Source of the DNA: Brachycybe producta
Taxonomy: Eukaryota; Arthropoda; Diplopoda; Playtdesmida; Andrognathidae
DNA length: 64,000 bases
NCBI GenBank assembly: GCA_036925085.1
Contig: JAUPFP010000018.1
Span: 3,171,885 to 3,235,884, forward strand
Direction: 5' to 3'
Positions 52,536 to 64,000 of this stretch are shown piece by piece. The translations under genes were made by a program, and so were the position numbers. Under the pieces are notes generated by a model. The model did not search any database and was not told where the DNA came from. It saw only the letters and a list, made by a program, of their open reading frames with translations. Every line of letters begins with the position of its first letter. Within the stretch, counting starts at the first letter, position 1.

Positions 52536-53047
52536 TAAGCCCCGATTACACTAGCAACTCCCGATGCAATTCAACTTGCAATGCAACCTGTGATGTGACT
52601 TGCAACTAGTAGACTTTGTAATAAACTTCTAGTTCCCTTCTAGTTCCCAATCAAGTTTTCAAAACTTCGTTTATGTCATGGGGCCGACACATTCGGGTGA
52701 ATCTCGTACGGTATCGGAAGCCATTTTACTTTTAATCCGCGTTTTACTGAATTTTAAAATTTCAATTCTATTTGGATATCCAGTAAAATGCAGCTAAAAA
52801 GGAAAATGACTTTCAATGTTCATATGTCATTTCCGACAAACGGCCTGATTGGTTGTTTGTCAGAAAGTTTACTTGAAAAGTCTCTCGAAGTTGAACCTGT
52901 TCAACTCGGTGAGACTTGAGTTTGACACTAGTTGAAAGAAAAGTTTTATCCAGTTGCATGTCGTCGTATCACACTATAAACAAGGGAGTTGCATGTCACA
53001 TTGTACATTTTATTGCATTAAAAGTTGCTAGTGTAAAACCGGCTTTA
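52536..53047. repeat. CCCCTATCAC/GCCCCGATTAC MITE, copy 2
   Basis: Ends TAAGCCCCGATTACACTAGC and GCTAGTGTAAAACCGGCTTT; internal sequence is an inverted copy of 2198-2800. Confidence 0.65.
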
Positions 53048-53059
53048 TATTGAATCTTT

Positions 53060-53380
53060 GAAAGGGCGTAACACAATGGAGTTTAACTTAAGAGTTAGAA
53101 AATTGCGATTTTGAAATAGTTTTTAAAAATATAAACGCACTTACCAATTTTTTGTCATTCTATCACTCGATCAGCATATATTTCAGGTGCACATTGCACT
53201 TTGAAAACTTAATATTGGACATCTTTAAATATGAAAAATAAACATATTGCCGCGACTGCGCATTTTAAAAACTAATGTTTCTTCTTTAACATATCGGGTC
53301 TATATGAGCTCAATAGAAAAACGATGCTAGCGCTCTTTACGGAGATAGTTCGAAGTAATTTTGCGATATAGCCTCTTAAG
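53060..53380 (-). repeat. TTGTCCAATATTAAG family, copy 3
   Basis: Inverted relative to 4090-4440, including the AACGATGCTAGCGCTCTTTA segment. Confidence 0.7.
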
Positions 53381-53685
53381 TGTTGGAAAGAAATTTGTCA
53401 AAAGTAATGAGACTAATGAACTACCTTAATTAAATTACTTTTTAAGTGATTTACAGATTTACCTCTTGACTTATTCAAATTTTCTAATTGTAAATGTAAT
53501 TAATTACCTTTTTTATGAAAAAATCCAATTCCTTTTGTTATTATATTTTAATCAGTTATCTGAATCGAACTTGAATAAACTATTGATTTGTCATTGAAAA
53601 GTAGCCACTTTAAAAGGTATTTTTGAAAAGAAATTTGTTCCAACACTCAGCATTTCAAGACAAAACTGGCGACAATTCTAAAACA

Positions 53686-54035
53686 CTAGTGGGGTAACCC
53701 GTCATAAATGACTGGAGCAAAATTCACAGGCAATTGTGCGCATGCGGTTCGTTTTTTTTTTTACTCATTTCATTTCAATTTCAGTGACCCCTCCCACTTT
53801 TTCACCCTCCACGTTTCTCTCTCTCCCTCCTCCACGTTTCTCTCTCCCCCTCCACGTTTCTCTCTCTTCCCCTCCACGTTTCTCTCTCTTCCCCTTCTAC
53901 ACTTTCCAACCTTTTCCCCTCTCCAATTTAATATCATGGCTTTCTTGGATGGGGAGTGTGCAACATATAGTTGACCTTGAGAAAAAAAGCCGTTCATTTA
54001 TCTCAGACAGATAGATAGCCACACAGACCTCGCAT
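53686..54035 (-). mobile_element. Helitron-like element (copy D)
   Basis: Minus-strand 3' end with hairpin (one mismatch: CCAGTCATTTATGACGGG) and TTACCCCACTAG. Its body carries several TCCACGTTTCTCTCTC units. Directly adjoins copy E. Confidence 0.65.
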
Positions 54036-54047
54036 AATATATATATA

Positions 54048-54400
54048 CTAGTGGGGTAACCCGTCATAAATGACGGGAGCAAAATTCACAGGCAATTGTG
54101 CGCATGCGCGTCGTTTTTTCCTTTTTTTTACTCCTTTCATTTCAATTTCAGTCACCCCTCCCACTTTTCTCTCTCTCTCCACCCTTCTACACTTTCCAAC
54201 CTTTTCCCCACACCCCCTCCCACTTTTCTCTCTCTCCCCCCTTCTACACTTTCCAAAGGAAGAGTTCAACATTGAGAAAAACCGGTTCATTTATTCAAAT
54301 TTATATAAATTCCGACGTGCTTCAATGGTTTTGTACAGTTGTTACTCTACACACACACACACACACACACAGACCTGGGATATTATATATATAAAATAAT
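54048..54400 (-). mobile_element. Helitron-like element (copy E)
   Basis: Same orientation as copy D; perfect hairpin CCCGTCATTTATGACGGG and CTAG end at 54048-54051. (CA)n at 54349-54371; AT-rich 5' end extends to about 54400. Confidence 0.65.
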
Positions 54401-54759
54401 AATAATAATTTTTGCGACTTTTATGTTTGCTTTTTGTCTTGTCTGCAATTTCACAAATTATTCCATGTCCCGGCTCAAGTCGGTAAACATCAATAACACA
54501 ACAATTTGTCAACTCTTGTCTGTGCAGTGTTGGATCGTTAATATTAAAAACAACAACAGACCAGTTGCGTAGTTTACGTAGGACGACAGCTATAGAAAAA
54601 TGCTGTGTCACAAATTTGTTGTTGTGGTTATGTCTTGAGTACTGCTGACAGTTGTTTCAGTTTTATTTTCTTGTCAAAATCTTGTTTACTTTCTGGCATT
54701 TTTGTCTAGAATTCAATATTGTATTTTGTCAGCTTGATGTGTATCGGGCATAACACTTT

Positions 54760-55400
54760 ACCAGCAAGAAATGCAGAATCAGTGCAGTTATGTCACATTT
54801 AAACTGCAATAAAGTATGAAATAATTCTGAAAAAGTTTAAAAGGTAAAATCATGTGCATCGATTTGCATTAGATAAGTTTTTTTTTGTCATCTGGATTTG
54901 CCATTACAATGCAAGTAATTACAAAAAAAAGATCAACTTTCTTTAGAAAAATAGTCATGGTCAAGTGAATTTTCCGTTCCAGCCACATACGATAGGGTTA
55001 TGTATTTTTTCTTTCTTTCTCTTTCTGAGCATGTCATTACTTTTGTCACTAGTCATTAACATGACAACCATCTGTTGAAATCATTTCAATTACACTAGCA
55101 AGTGCTAGACATAATTATATTACAATTTGAAATTCACTGTCATGTTATTTTTGAAAGTTTTTTTTTTATGGAGGCTACATTTTTGTTTTAATGGTCCCTG
55201 TTTGCGATCTGATCCTCCGAATAATAAAATTCAAGAGAAACTGCAGCTGGCCACAGACGACCAATTCCATCATTACAATCCAGCTGAATTGTCTTTCGTA
55301 ATTGCCACAACCGTTCCGTCAGTTTTTTTTGGTTCTCTTTTGCAATTGTATGCAGACAAAAGGCTAGTGTTTTGAAGAAGAAGAAGAAAAAGAAGAATAG
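54760..55400. other. No gene seen
   Basis: AT-rich. A GAA-rich stretch near 55374-55398; nothing recognised. Confidence 0.4.
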
Positions 55401-55409
55401 CATTTATTG

Positions 55410-55720
55410 CTCTCATCGGACCAATGTGACTAACCGACAAGCGACTCAGAATACAAGGTATAGTTCTTAACTATGCAAACGAGTAGCATTATATGCTGGT
55501 GGTTTCTCCCAATCTGTACTGAATCCTTGATTATAGAGGTCACAATATCGGTAACCAGCAATTGTGGCAAGTTGAATCTGGTGCGAAAGTTCTCAAAAAG
55601 TCTGGGAATGGTGACTTTAGCACCCACCATAAGACCAATGATTTTCATATCCTCTAGTCCACAGCGCTCCAGAAAAAGGTGTGCACACCCTTTGGCTGAT
55701 CTTCGTCATGTCTGTACTAA
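55410..55720 (-). pseudogene. Possible LINE-derived ORF fragment
   Basis: The minus strand encodes RSAKGCAHLFLERCGLEDM then KIIGLMVGAKVTIPRLFENF. IGLMVGA-x-x-TI-like segments occur after the RT domain of some LINE proteins; the family is from memory and uncertain. Open at least from 55715 to 55430. Confidence 0.4.
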
Positions 55721-55793
55721 GTGCTTTGTTAAAGATAAATAGATGTATTCTTACAGAATAACCGTAATGCTGGATAAACTTTATTGAGAATCA

Positions 55794-56982
55794 TTAGATG
55801 CTTTGCGATTTTTCGTCCAAAAATACACGAAATAAAATGAAAACGATATATTTTTTAATTGATTTCGTTTTTTATTTATTTCGTAATTAAATTTCGTTAA
55901 TAGAGAGTTTGCGCCACACAAAAAATAGGCACGACAACTGGATTTTACGACAACTTTGTGAAAAAATTATCTCCAGTTGTCGTTCCTGTTCGAATCTGTA
56001 CGATTATAACAGAAGTTATAGTCGTACACAACTACAAAAAAAGGTAACTGCGCATGCGCATTTCATATGAGGAGGCCCACTTCCTGTTAAAAAATTTTTT
56101 TTTGCCTCCATCTTGGCTTCACCAGTTAAAAACGCGAAAAAACGAAACCAACTCCAAAAACTTATTTCAAACTTCCAATTTTTAAACAATTGTTAAAATA
56201 TTTTTCCAATATTAATTATTAAAATAATTAATACTGTTATTCTTTACCAATGAATTCGTTTCTTTACCGATGAATTCGATTTTTTACCGTCAACACAAGG
56301 TGTGGGTGGGTATTTCCGGTTTAAAATCTATATTGTTGTTGTGTGTGGAAGTTGTGAGCGCAACCTAAAGGCTACAACTACAACTTTTCAACACAGAAAA
56401 CGACAATCTACAATTAGTAGTAGTTGTACCGTGGCACAAACTCTCTAATAGTTTGCGTTCTGCCAAAACGAAAAAAATTAAAATAAAACACAATATCACA
56501 TTTTTGGCTACAATTAAAACCTGAAACAAAAAGTACCTATGTGCATTACTAAAACCAGAAATCACGACAGCGACAATGATAATGGATGGAAATGGTAATA
56601 ACAGCAAATAAATAAAAAGTAACAATAAACAATTAAATATTATAACCTACCTTTAACCTAACATCTGCTGCTTTTTGTTGAGTAAATTTAATACTTTCCT
56701 GGAGATTACATGCACTAATTTCTTCAAAATATTCTATCGTTTGTTTGAAGTGGCGGAAAAAATGGCTGCTTTTTTGACCAAAATGTCAACAAACACGCAT
56801 GCGCGACTTTTTCGTGGTAACGAAATATAAGAAATGTTTCGTCACGAAAAATAGAAAAAATATCGTAACAACACTTGTAAAATTAGACTGAAAATACGAA
56901 ATAATTTTAAATATATCGTATTTTTAATGTATTTCGTATTTTCTCACATTTCGTTTTACAGTTCGCAAAGCATCTATTAGCA
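55794..56982. mobile_element. Nested pair of terminal-inverted-repeat elements
   Basis: Outer ends TTAGATGCTTTGCGA (55794) and TCGCAAAGCATCTA (about 56967). Inside lies a second element with ends AGAGAGTTTGCGCCAC (55903) and GTGGCACAAACTCTCT (56446). Both contain CGCATGCGC words; no transposase seen. Confidence 0.65.
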
Positions 56983-56989
56983 AACTGTA

Positions 56990-58640
56990 AAGCTGACCAA
57001 AGTCTTGCACGTCTCGAACATTTGTTACGAGCAGAGGACACGACATTGAGGCCTGTTACACAGCACTACTTAATTGTTCTAGACAAGAGCCTCTCGAAAT
57101 TGTGAAGATGCCAAGATGTTCTCAAAACTGCAAGGCGTCCCTAGGAGTCTCTCTAAACGAGATTGTACTTGGGAGCCTTTCAAAACTGCGTGGCCTCTGA
57201 AGCCTCACAAAACTAAGATGTCTCCTGAGCAGATGGAAACTGTGAAGTCCTCATAACTTCTCAAAATGTAAATGTATAACATGTTTACACGTTTGGTACA
57301 ATATTGAAAAAATGTTGCTAATTTTTTGTGCTCCCTGCACTCACACTGCTAGAAAAAAAATTTTTTAGTGTGGACGAAGCGACACCCTGAAGTGACAATA
57401 GTGACAAAACGCGTTTACAATGACATTGAAGTTATTGAACTGCTGTAAAAGCCAAGGCTCCATCCACATGCAGAAAATAAATGAAATTAGAAATTTATGT
57501 AATTTGAATGAGTGGAAAGTAGGCAGTAAAAAAAAAGTGAAATTGGTTCTTCCCGTGAAAGGTTCTTCAAAGTGAAAGCGTCCCTCAGGCCCATCATTAT
57601 TTATTGCACCCTCCCTCAACCTATTCTTTCGCACCTCTAGTGATGTGCCATTGAAATATTTCACGTGAAGTACATGTGAAATATTTCATTTCATTGAAAT
57701 ATTTCACGTGACATAAGTTTGAAATATTTTTTTTTAAAAAAAATGTGAAATTTATTTTTAAAAAAAACTTTTTATTATTTTACCATTTGTGTCATTTTTG
57801 TGTCAATTTTTTGTTCAAAGTTTTTGGAATCTGTTTCATTTTCTGCAATCATTTTTGAATAAATGAAATTTTTTTTTTACAACTTTTCATGAAATATATC
57901 AACAAAAATAAATTTTATGAAATTGTCTATCACTACACACACACCTCTACTATAAACACAAATAGCTTATGTCCTTGTTGAAGTGTTTTGTATTGGAATG
58001 TACAAGAAAGAACCATTGAATGAATGCGCAGAAAAGCAGATTTGTCGAAGGAACTACTTTTTTCTCATTATTTCTAATTTCTGCTTTATTTGAATGCATG
58101 ATGAGATCAAAATCAACTTTTCGTAAAAAAAAAAAAGATTGTAAGCTGATATTTTATTTAAAAAGTTAGCATAAAAAGCTGCATACTCCTATTCGTGCAT
58201 TTATCATAAGCATAAATAGTACTAAAATGAAATTGTAATCCCCTTTCAGAGTGCATACTGTATATGACTTCAAAGCACCCCCCACCCCACCCCATGAATC
58301 ATTTTGCGGTTTAAGCAGTTTAAGAACCCCCCTTTTTTGATGAAAAAGTTTCAGATGAAGTGTATTATTAAGAGCGTCGCTTTTCATTCAGATCTATAAA
58401 AAAAAAAGCCAACCATATTCTTCATAAATATATAATTTAAGTTGGTCATTTTAAGTAAAGCCTTGGGAATAAAAAAAAGAGCCACCAACAACGTTTATTT
58501 TGCAAAATTCTTTTGTGGATTTGGACTGGAATGAGATCAGTGACAGTTTAAGCAGTGTTGGGAGGGGGGGATGCTTTTAAAAAAGCATTTTAAATAAAAT
58601 ACAAAATAGTTTCATAAAAAATGTATTTAAATTAAAATTC
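56990..58640. other. No gene seen
   Basis: A small palindromic cluster of GAAATATTTCACGTGA lies at 57650-57715. No supported exon. Confidence 0.4.
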
Positions 58641-58648
58641 AAAATAAA

Positions 58649-59362
58649 GCTAGGATATGGTTGCGCCCCTCCCCGCCGCGTAAAACTTTGCGCCCCCCCT
58701 GGGCCGCTTAAACTTTTGCGCTCCCTTTACCTCCCCCACCACTTAGCCCTCATACTGGGTGAGGGTGCTATTTTGATGAACGGCGGAACGGTAGGCACAG
58801 TCGGGAGATTAGGTTTAGTAAAATGAAGCTTGTTGCAGGGGGGGTCTGGTGGGGGGGGGGGGGGCGCAGCCCCCATTTTTTTTAGAGTTATTAAATCAAA
58901 TTTGTTCATTTTTTCGACCAATCCCCCCATTGAACAAATTAGGGAACAGTCGAAACAATCAACTAATTTGATTTAATAATTCTTTTTAAAAAGTCGGGAT
59001 CTGCAACCCCCCCCCCCCCAGACCCCCTGCAACAACTTAAGTTTACTAAACCAAACCTTCGGACTGTACCTACTATTTTTCCGACTGTTCGTACCGTTGT
59101 TCGGACCGTTCCGCCGTTCATCAAAATAGCACCCCCTAAAAAAAATTTCTATGCACAATAAATGAAATGAAAGGCGATTTATTTTTTCGAAAATAACTGA
59201 ATAAATTAAGCTAGTGATTCGGAATCACTTGCTTAATTTATTCAATTATTTTTGAAAATAAATCGAGTTTCATTTCGTTTTTTTCTTTGCGCCCCCGAAC
59301 CTCCTGCGCCCCCCCCCCTCCCCCGCAGTTGCGGGTCTTGCGGTTCCTTAGTTACGACCCTG
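58649..59362 (-). mobile_element. hAT-like element with nested foldbacks, decayed ends
   Basis: Inverted relative to 45683-46547. It contains the foldback GGTGCTATTTTGATGAACGG (58766) / CCGTTCATCAAAATAGCACC (59133) and the GAATAAATTAAG palindrome (59199-59242), plus G/C runs of 10 or more. Confidence 0.65.
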
Positions 59363-60080
59363 TTTATGGGCCGATATAACTATGAGCCGATATACCTATG
59401 GGGCGACATAGGGGTGCTGACATCGTTAAAACAATTATCGTTTGCGAGAATATTTCTAACGACTTATAAAATATAAAAAGGTATGTCATGATTAAGAAAA
59501 CAAAATTAACCTATATCCATAACTTGTTGAAATTTTGGCAGGCGACCCAAAGGAAAAAAATAGATCTGCCAGAGATGTACCAGTTAAAGTGGCTATACTG
59601 AGTCAGGTATTTACTCCTCTTGCGTGCGTTTCATAGGAATACAACAGATTAATATCAAAGCAAGTTAATTTTCTTTTCTTATTCATGACATACCGTTTAT
59701 ATATTTTAATTAAGACACTAATTGTATTTTTAATAACTTGGATAATTTAGCAATAAAAGTTTTTAAGCCATCAATGTTTAAACAATGTTTATTTAAACTA
59801 AGGTTCTCAATCTATTCCTTCTTGGAATTGTTGTCAAAGCTGCATTTGAGAACAACCTTTCAACAGGGACCGATGAAGGTAAAGTTAGTTAGTTGCATTC
59901 AACTTCATGAAGGCAGACTTGATGATTGGAAACTGGTGCAATACTTGGATGTCTAACGTTCGTTTTTCTTCAATGTAACGAAGGCATGCCAATTTAACTT
60001 TGTCAAAGTTTTGCCAAAGTAAAAAAAAGTAATCGTTTGAAAGAAGCAATTTTTTTAAAATATTATTTTGTAGTAATTAA
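59363..60080. other. No gene seen
   Basis: AT-rich sequence; nothing recognised. Confidence 0.4.
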
Positions 60081-60104
60081 AATTATTATTTTATATATAT
60101 AATA

Positions 60105-60391
60105 TCCCAGGTGTGTGTGTGTGTGTGTGTGTGGAGTAACAAAAACTATTGAAGCACGTCAGAATTTATATAAATTTGAATAAATGAACCGTTTTTTTTT
60201 CTCAAGGTCAACTATATGTTGAACTCTTCCTTTGGAAAGTGTAGAAGGGGGGGAGAGAGAGAGAGAAAAGTGGGAGGGGGTGAGGGGAAAAGTTTGGAAA
60301 GTGTAGAAGGGGGGAAAGAGAAAAGTGGGAGGGGGTGACTGAAATTGAAATGAAAGGAGTAAAAAAAGGAAAAAACGACCCGCATGCGCAA
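60105..60391 (+). mobile_element. Helitron-like element (copy F), 3'-truncated
   Basis: Starts TCCCAGGTGTGTG, carries the duplicated purine block GGGGGAGAGAGAGAG and breaks off after CCGCATGCGCA, so the hairpin and CTAG are missing. Confidence 0.6.
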
Positions 60392-60985
60392 AATACAAAT
60401 ACATTATTTAATGAATGTATTTCAAAATACAAATACTAAATACCTATGAAGTATTTAAAATAGTATTTGAAATACATGTAATTAAAATACTCCCCCCCCC
60501 CCAACACTTGCTGTTTTAGATACAACGGGCCAATATGTACACGACTTGGGACACTGATGAGGGAGGCGGGGGGGGGGGCATACTCTATCCCTTAACGTGG
60601 GCAACGTGCCAGACACCTACACCTACTTTTTTTATTATAAAATTTTTGATTTTAAACTGATTAAATTCAGCTGCACACTTCCATATTAGAAGGTCGTTGA
60701 ACTCCTTATTAATAAAGAAATTCTAGTTTTCTAACGAATATTTCCGGTTTGCATCTATTTTAGTTATACCGGACCGGAATAGATAAGAAAATTTCACTTC
60801 TGGTGGCCCACATATTCAGATTTCAGACCAAAAAAAAAATCATCATAAAATGTCAAAGAGCAATTGAGTATTAGTCATTTAACAGGATATCAAAACTAAA
60901 AGATGCTGGTTTTTTTTGGTTGTAAAACTTTTTAACTTTATCACGTTTGCATAAAAAAATCTTGATAAAATTTGTAGTGCCACTA

Positions 60986-61408
60986 ATGGCGCATTCACAC
61001 TAGGCTGGTTGCTGCTGGCTGGTTGTAGCTGTCTAGCAGCATAGCGTGAACTGCTACCAGCAGCTGCATTCTCCAGCACGCTAGTGATTTTAACAGCGGC
61101 TGGTTAAGTTGAGCATGTCCAACTTTAGCAGCTACCAGCTGGTCATGTGACTCCCTTCCTGCTGCTACCAGTGTGCTACCAGGTAGTGCGAACCCTTTGT
61201 AGCTAGCAGTGGCACTAGTGGGCAGTTGAAACTCCACTGCTTTTGGTTGGTTGGTTGTTAGATTTTGTGTTTTTGCACGACGGCGATTGGATGACTTGCA
61301 CTGCTAATAACAGCAGTGACTGGACAAGTGTGAACCCAAAGCTGCCGCTGCTTGCTGTTGCTGCTAATAGCCAGCAGCAACCAGCAACTTGTAAACTAGC
61401 CTAGTCAC
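60986..61408 (+). repeat. CACTAGGCTGG-family element, near full length
   Basis: Begins GGCGCATTCACACTAGGCTG and ends AAACTAGCCTAG; interior matches 1535-1936 and 62612-63048. Confidence 0.75.
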
Positions 61409-61590
61409 AAAATTGACTACAGATAGGTCTACATTTTTATTATTTATTACAAATCAACTATAAATCTTCAATAAATATTAGTTAAAAGATGTCATTTCGT
61501 TCAGCCAAACTTTAAAAAAACTTGAAAATGAAGTGACTTTTCCTGAGTCGCCAAACGCCTCCCCCTCTTCCCCCCCCCCCCGCATTTTTG

Positions 61591-61795
61591 ACAGGCAATT
61601 AGAAATCGAGAAGAACATAAGTTGGCTCCGCCCTTTTTAAGACAACCGGCAACTTTAATTGGTTGGTTATGTAGTCTGACGTCACATGCTCCGCCCTTTT
61701 CAACGTCGAACCACACAACAAACCAATTAAAAGTTGCCGGTCGTCATAAAAAAGGCAGAGCCAACTTATGTTCGTCCCGATTTCTAATTCCCTGT
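61591..61795. mobile_element. Mutator-like palindromic MITE with 9-bp duplication
   Basis: ACAGGCAATTAGAAATCGAG to the inverse GGGAATTAGAAATC..., flanked by GCATTTTTG (61582-61590) and CCATTTTTG (61796-61804), one mismatch. Confidence 0.75.
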
Positions 61796-61924
61796 CCATT
61801 TTTGTGGTAAAGGTTGTCACCTCACATTTCCTGAATTCCTTAATCAAATATAGGTATTCCCTATTCATAATCAACTCAATACAACATTCTCTGTGAAATA
61901 ATTCGATCCATGGTAGATTCAAAA

Positions 61925-62184
61925 TGAAAGTAATGTGAGGTGATCACAAATACATCAGAATTCGAGTTGAGGAGTAAACTTTGGTGGGGTTTCGTTGCCA
62001 GTGTCTGTTGTTTGGTGGCGCATCTATCTTATAAAGTTCATTTACATGAAGTCAAGTGATTTTTAATTTTTTAAATTATACGTGTATTAATCACTTATTT
62101 TAAATTTTAAAAATCGTTTTGGTAATCGTTAAATAATTCTTGACAACATTTTGACGAGAAATTTCTGGAGGTAATGGTCTCTTT
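61925..62184. repeat. Copy of the 34410-34790 foldback element
   Basis: TGTCTGTTGTTTGGTGGCGC, TTTCTGGAGGTAATGGTCTC and neighbouring sequence match in inverted or direct orientation. Confidence 0.6.
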
Positions 62185-62610
62185 AAGTTGGCTGAATAGA
62201 TATTTATTTTGTTTTCGTCCCCTCGGAATGGTGTTACTGCAGTGGCTATTATAATTATCTATAGGGGAGGTCTCATCCCTTCACCCGCAGTTTTGAGAAA
62301 ATTTACATTTTTCAAAGTGAATGTTTTTCAGGAGAAACATTACGAAAAAAATTCAAAGCGTTTTAGAAACTAGAATAGCTGGTGATAATGTTTAAAGTTT
62401 TTAATGGTGATGATATATTTAAAAACAAACTTTTTATGACATTTTGAAAAAAAAAAGCAAAAATAGTTTTGTATTAAATAACAATGGAAAATCCAAAAAA
62501 AAACCGGGTCATTTTTCAAATTGAACTATAAAATGGTTTATTTTTTAAGATACTGCCATGAAGAGAAAAAAAAACTTAACATAATCTTCTACCATTCTAG
62601 TTTTGAAAAC
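62185..62610 (+). repeat. TTAAGGTGGC MITE, uninterrupted reference copy
   Basis: GGCTGAATAGATATTTATTT to TACCATTCTAGTTTTGAA. It covers the RTE insertion point of 18706-20264 without a break (AGAAACTAGAATAGCTGGTG at 62366). The right inverted repeat is missing. Confidence 0.75.
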
Positions 62611-62611
62611 A

Positions 62612-63048
62612 ATTATGGTGCATTCACACTAGGCTGGTTTCCCAGCCGCTGGTTGCTGCTGGCTGGTTATAGCGCTCTAGCAGCATAGTCTGAACTGCTA
62701 CTAGCAGCTGCTTTCTCCAACGGGCTAGTGATTTTAACAGCAGCTGGTGAAGTTGGACATGTCCAACTTTAGCAGCTACGAGCTGGTCATGTGACTCCCT
62801 TCCTGCTGCTGCCATCTAGTGTGAACTTGTTGTTGCTAGTAGTGGCACTAGTGGTAGTTGAAACTCCACTGCTTGGGTTGGTTGTTGTTAGAGTTTGTGT
62901 TTTTGCAAGACGGTAATTGGATGACTTGCACTGCTAATACCAGCAGTGACTGGACAAGTGTGAACCCAAAGCAGCTGCTGCTTGCTATTGCTGCTAATAA
63001 CCAGCAGCAACCAGCAGCTTGTAAACCAGCCTAGTGTGACTGCCGCTT
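62612..63048 (+). repeat. CACTAGGCTGG-family element, full length
   Basis: Ends GGTGCATTCACACTAGGCTG and the inverse CAGCCTAGTGTGACTG. Confidence 0.75.
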
Positions 63049-63620
63049 TATGGTGCATTCACACTAGGCTGGTTTATCAGCTTTTGGTTGCTGGTTGTAG
63101 CCAGCTAGCAGCATAGTATGAACCGCTACCAGCAGCTGCTTACTCCAGCACGCTAGTGACTTTAACAGTGGCTGGTGAAGTTGAACATGTCCAACTTTAG
63201 GCTGGTTTACAAGCCGCTGGTTGCTGCTGGCTATTAGCAGCAACAGCAAGCAGCGGCTACTTTGGGTTCACACTTGTCCATTCACTGCTGGTATTAACAG
63301 CACAAGTCATCCAATCACCGTCTAGCAAAAACACAAAATCTAAGAAAAAACCAACCCAATCAATGGAGTTTCAACTGCCCACTAGTGCCACTACTAGCGC
63401 GACAAAGGGTTCACACTAGCTGGTGGCACACTGGTAGCAGCAGGAAGGAAGTCACATGACCAGCTGGTAGCTGCTAAAGTTGGACATGTTCAACTTCACC
63501 AGCCACTGTAAAAATAACTTGCCTGCTGGAGAAAGCGGCCGATGGTAGCAGTTCACACTATACTGCTAGAGGGCTACAACTATCCAGCAGCAACCAGCCT
63601 AGTGTGAATGCGCCTTAACG
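63049..63620. repeat. CACTAGGCTGG family, one copy inserted or fused with an inverted copy
   Basis: 63049-63200 is the left part of a forward copy. From about 63200 to 63620 runs a nearly complete inverted copy ending CAGCCTAGTGTGAATGCGCC and TTAA. Confidence 0.7.
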
Positions 63621-64000
63621 TCCTTAAGTGAATTTGTTTATATAAAAAAGGTTTTAAATAAAAAAATCTTTATGGGGAAAGGTATTTTAGGCAAATTTCT
63701 ATAGGCGAAATGGTTTGTAAGAAAAATTCATGAATCAAAAATAATTAAATCAAAATGATTAAACAACAAGTTTAATTGATAAACAGGTGTAATGTTTGTT
63801 GTAAAATATAAATAGCAATAATTAATTAGGAAAATATAAAAAGCGATAATTAATTAATAAAATATAAAACGCAATAATTAATTAGTAAAAAATATAAACA
63901 GCAATAATTAATTAGTTATATATAATTTACAACAAATTGTTTTTTTTTTCTGTAGTGCGATGCAACAGGTGGTACTTTTTTTTTCTTAAGATATTTGTCT
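63621..64000. other. No gene; short AT tandem repeats
   Basis: TATAAA-x-GCAATAATTAATTAG occurs four times at 63808-63915, an imperfect tandem of about 32 bp. Confidence 0.6.

Larger units (their letters stand above)
53640..54755. repeat. AAGCTGACAAAAC-type MITE split by Helitron-like copies
   Basis: 53640-53685 and 54407-54755 align to one continuous stretch at 51350-51727. Confidence 0.7.

Noticed and set aside
1..64000. CRISPR array, operon or prokaryotic mobile system
   Set aside because: Spliced collagen and glypican genes, Pol III tRNAs without encoded CCA and LINEs show this is an animal nuclear genome; no regular spacer-repeat array exists.
36474..64000. Signal-peptide exon of the collagen gene or a head-to-head partner collagen gene
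   Set aside because: No minus-strand signal peptide with a phase-0 donor and no plus-strand Gly-X-Y exon was found, so none is called.

Overview
This is a window of an animal (eumetazoan) nuclear genome. It is AT-rich, intron-rich and full of small transposons. The main gene is a type IV collagen alpha chain on the minus strand, of the alpha-2-like type. I could follow it exon by exon from its 7S-domain exon (36405-36473) to its stop codon (16078). The 36 coding exons have matching intron phases and sum to 5148 bp, giving 1715 residues plus a stop. The signal-peptide exon was not found and should lie further right. The gene has a 4-Cys 7S start, a long Gly-X-Y region with interruptions and RGD sites, and a complete NC1 domain with all 12 cysteines. 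The conserved positions of the sulfilimine cross-link (a Met and a Lys) are present.

About 5.7 kb downstream, on the same strand, lies the first coding exon of a glypican (10144-10381): a signal peptide followed by the first conserved glypican Cys motif. The rest of that gene should lie left of the window or in unrecognised exons in the first 10 kb. In human, all three COL4 gene pairs share a chromosome with glypican genes, so this close tandem pair may show the ancestral arrangement.

The other RNA genes are two tRNA-Ser genes on the minus strand: UGA anticodon at 48405-48486 and CGA at 50558-50639.

The rest of the window is mainly transposons and their remnants. There are two nearly identical 5'-truncated RTE-type LINEs (18.9-19.9 kb and 38.4-39.9 kb) and remnants of other LINEs. 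Six Helitron-like copies end in a hairpin plus CTAG. hAT-like elements carry 8-bp target duplications, and a Mutator-like palindromic MITE carries 9-bp duplications. A Tc1/mariner internal-deletion derivative sits inside an older transposase gene. Many other foldback families are present. Several insertions can be dated relative to each other because an uninterrupted copy of the target repeat exists elsewhere in the window. Homopolymer G/C runs of 10-22 nt are frequent.

Layout: 1-10.1 kb, glypican intron 1 or flank with repeats; 10.1-10.4 kb, glypican exon 1; 10.4-16 kb, intergenic with Tc1 remnants; 16.04-36.5 kb, collagen IV; 36.5-64 kb, collagen intron 1 or upstream DNA with repeats and the two tRNAs. 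The species cannot be named from the sequence. An invertebrate, possibly a non-vertebrate deuterostome, fits the compact introns and AT content, but this is a guess.
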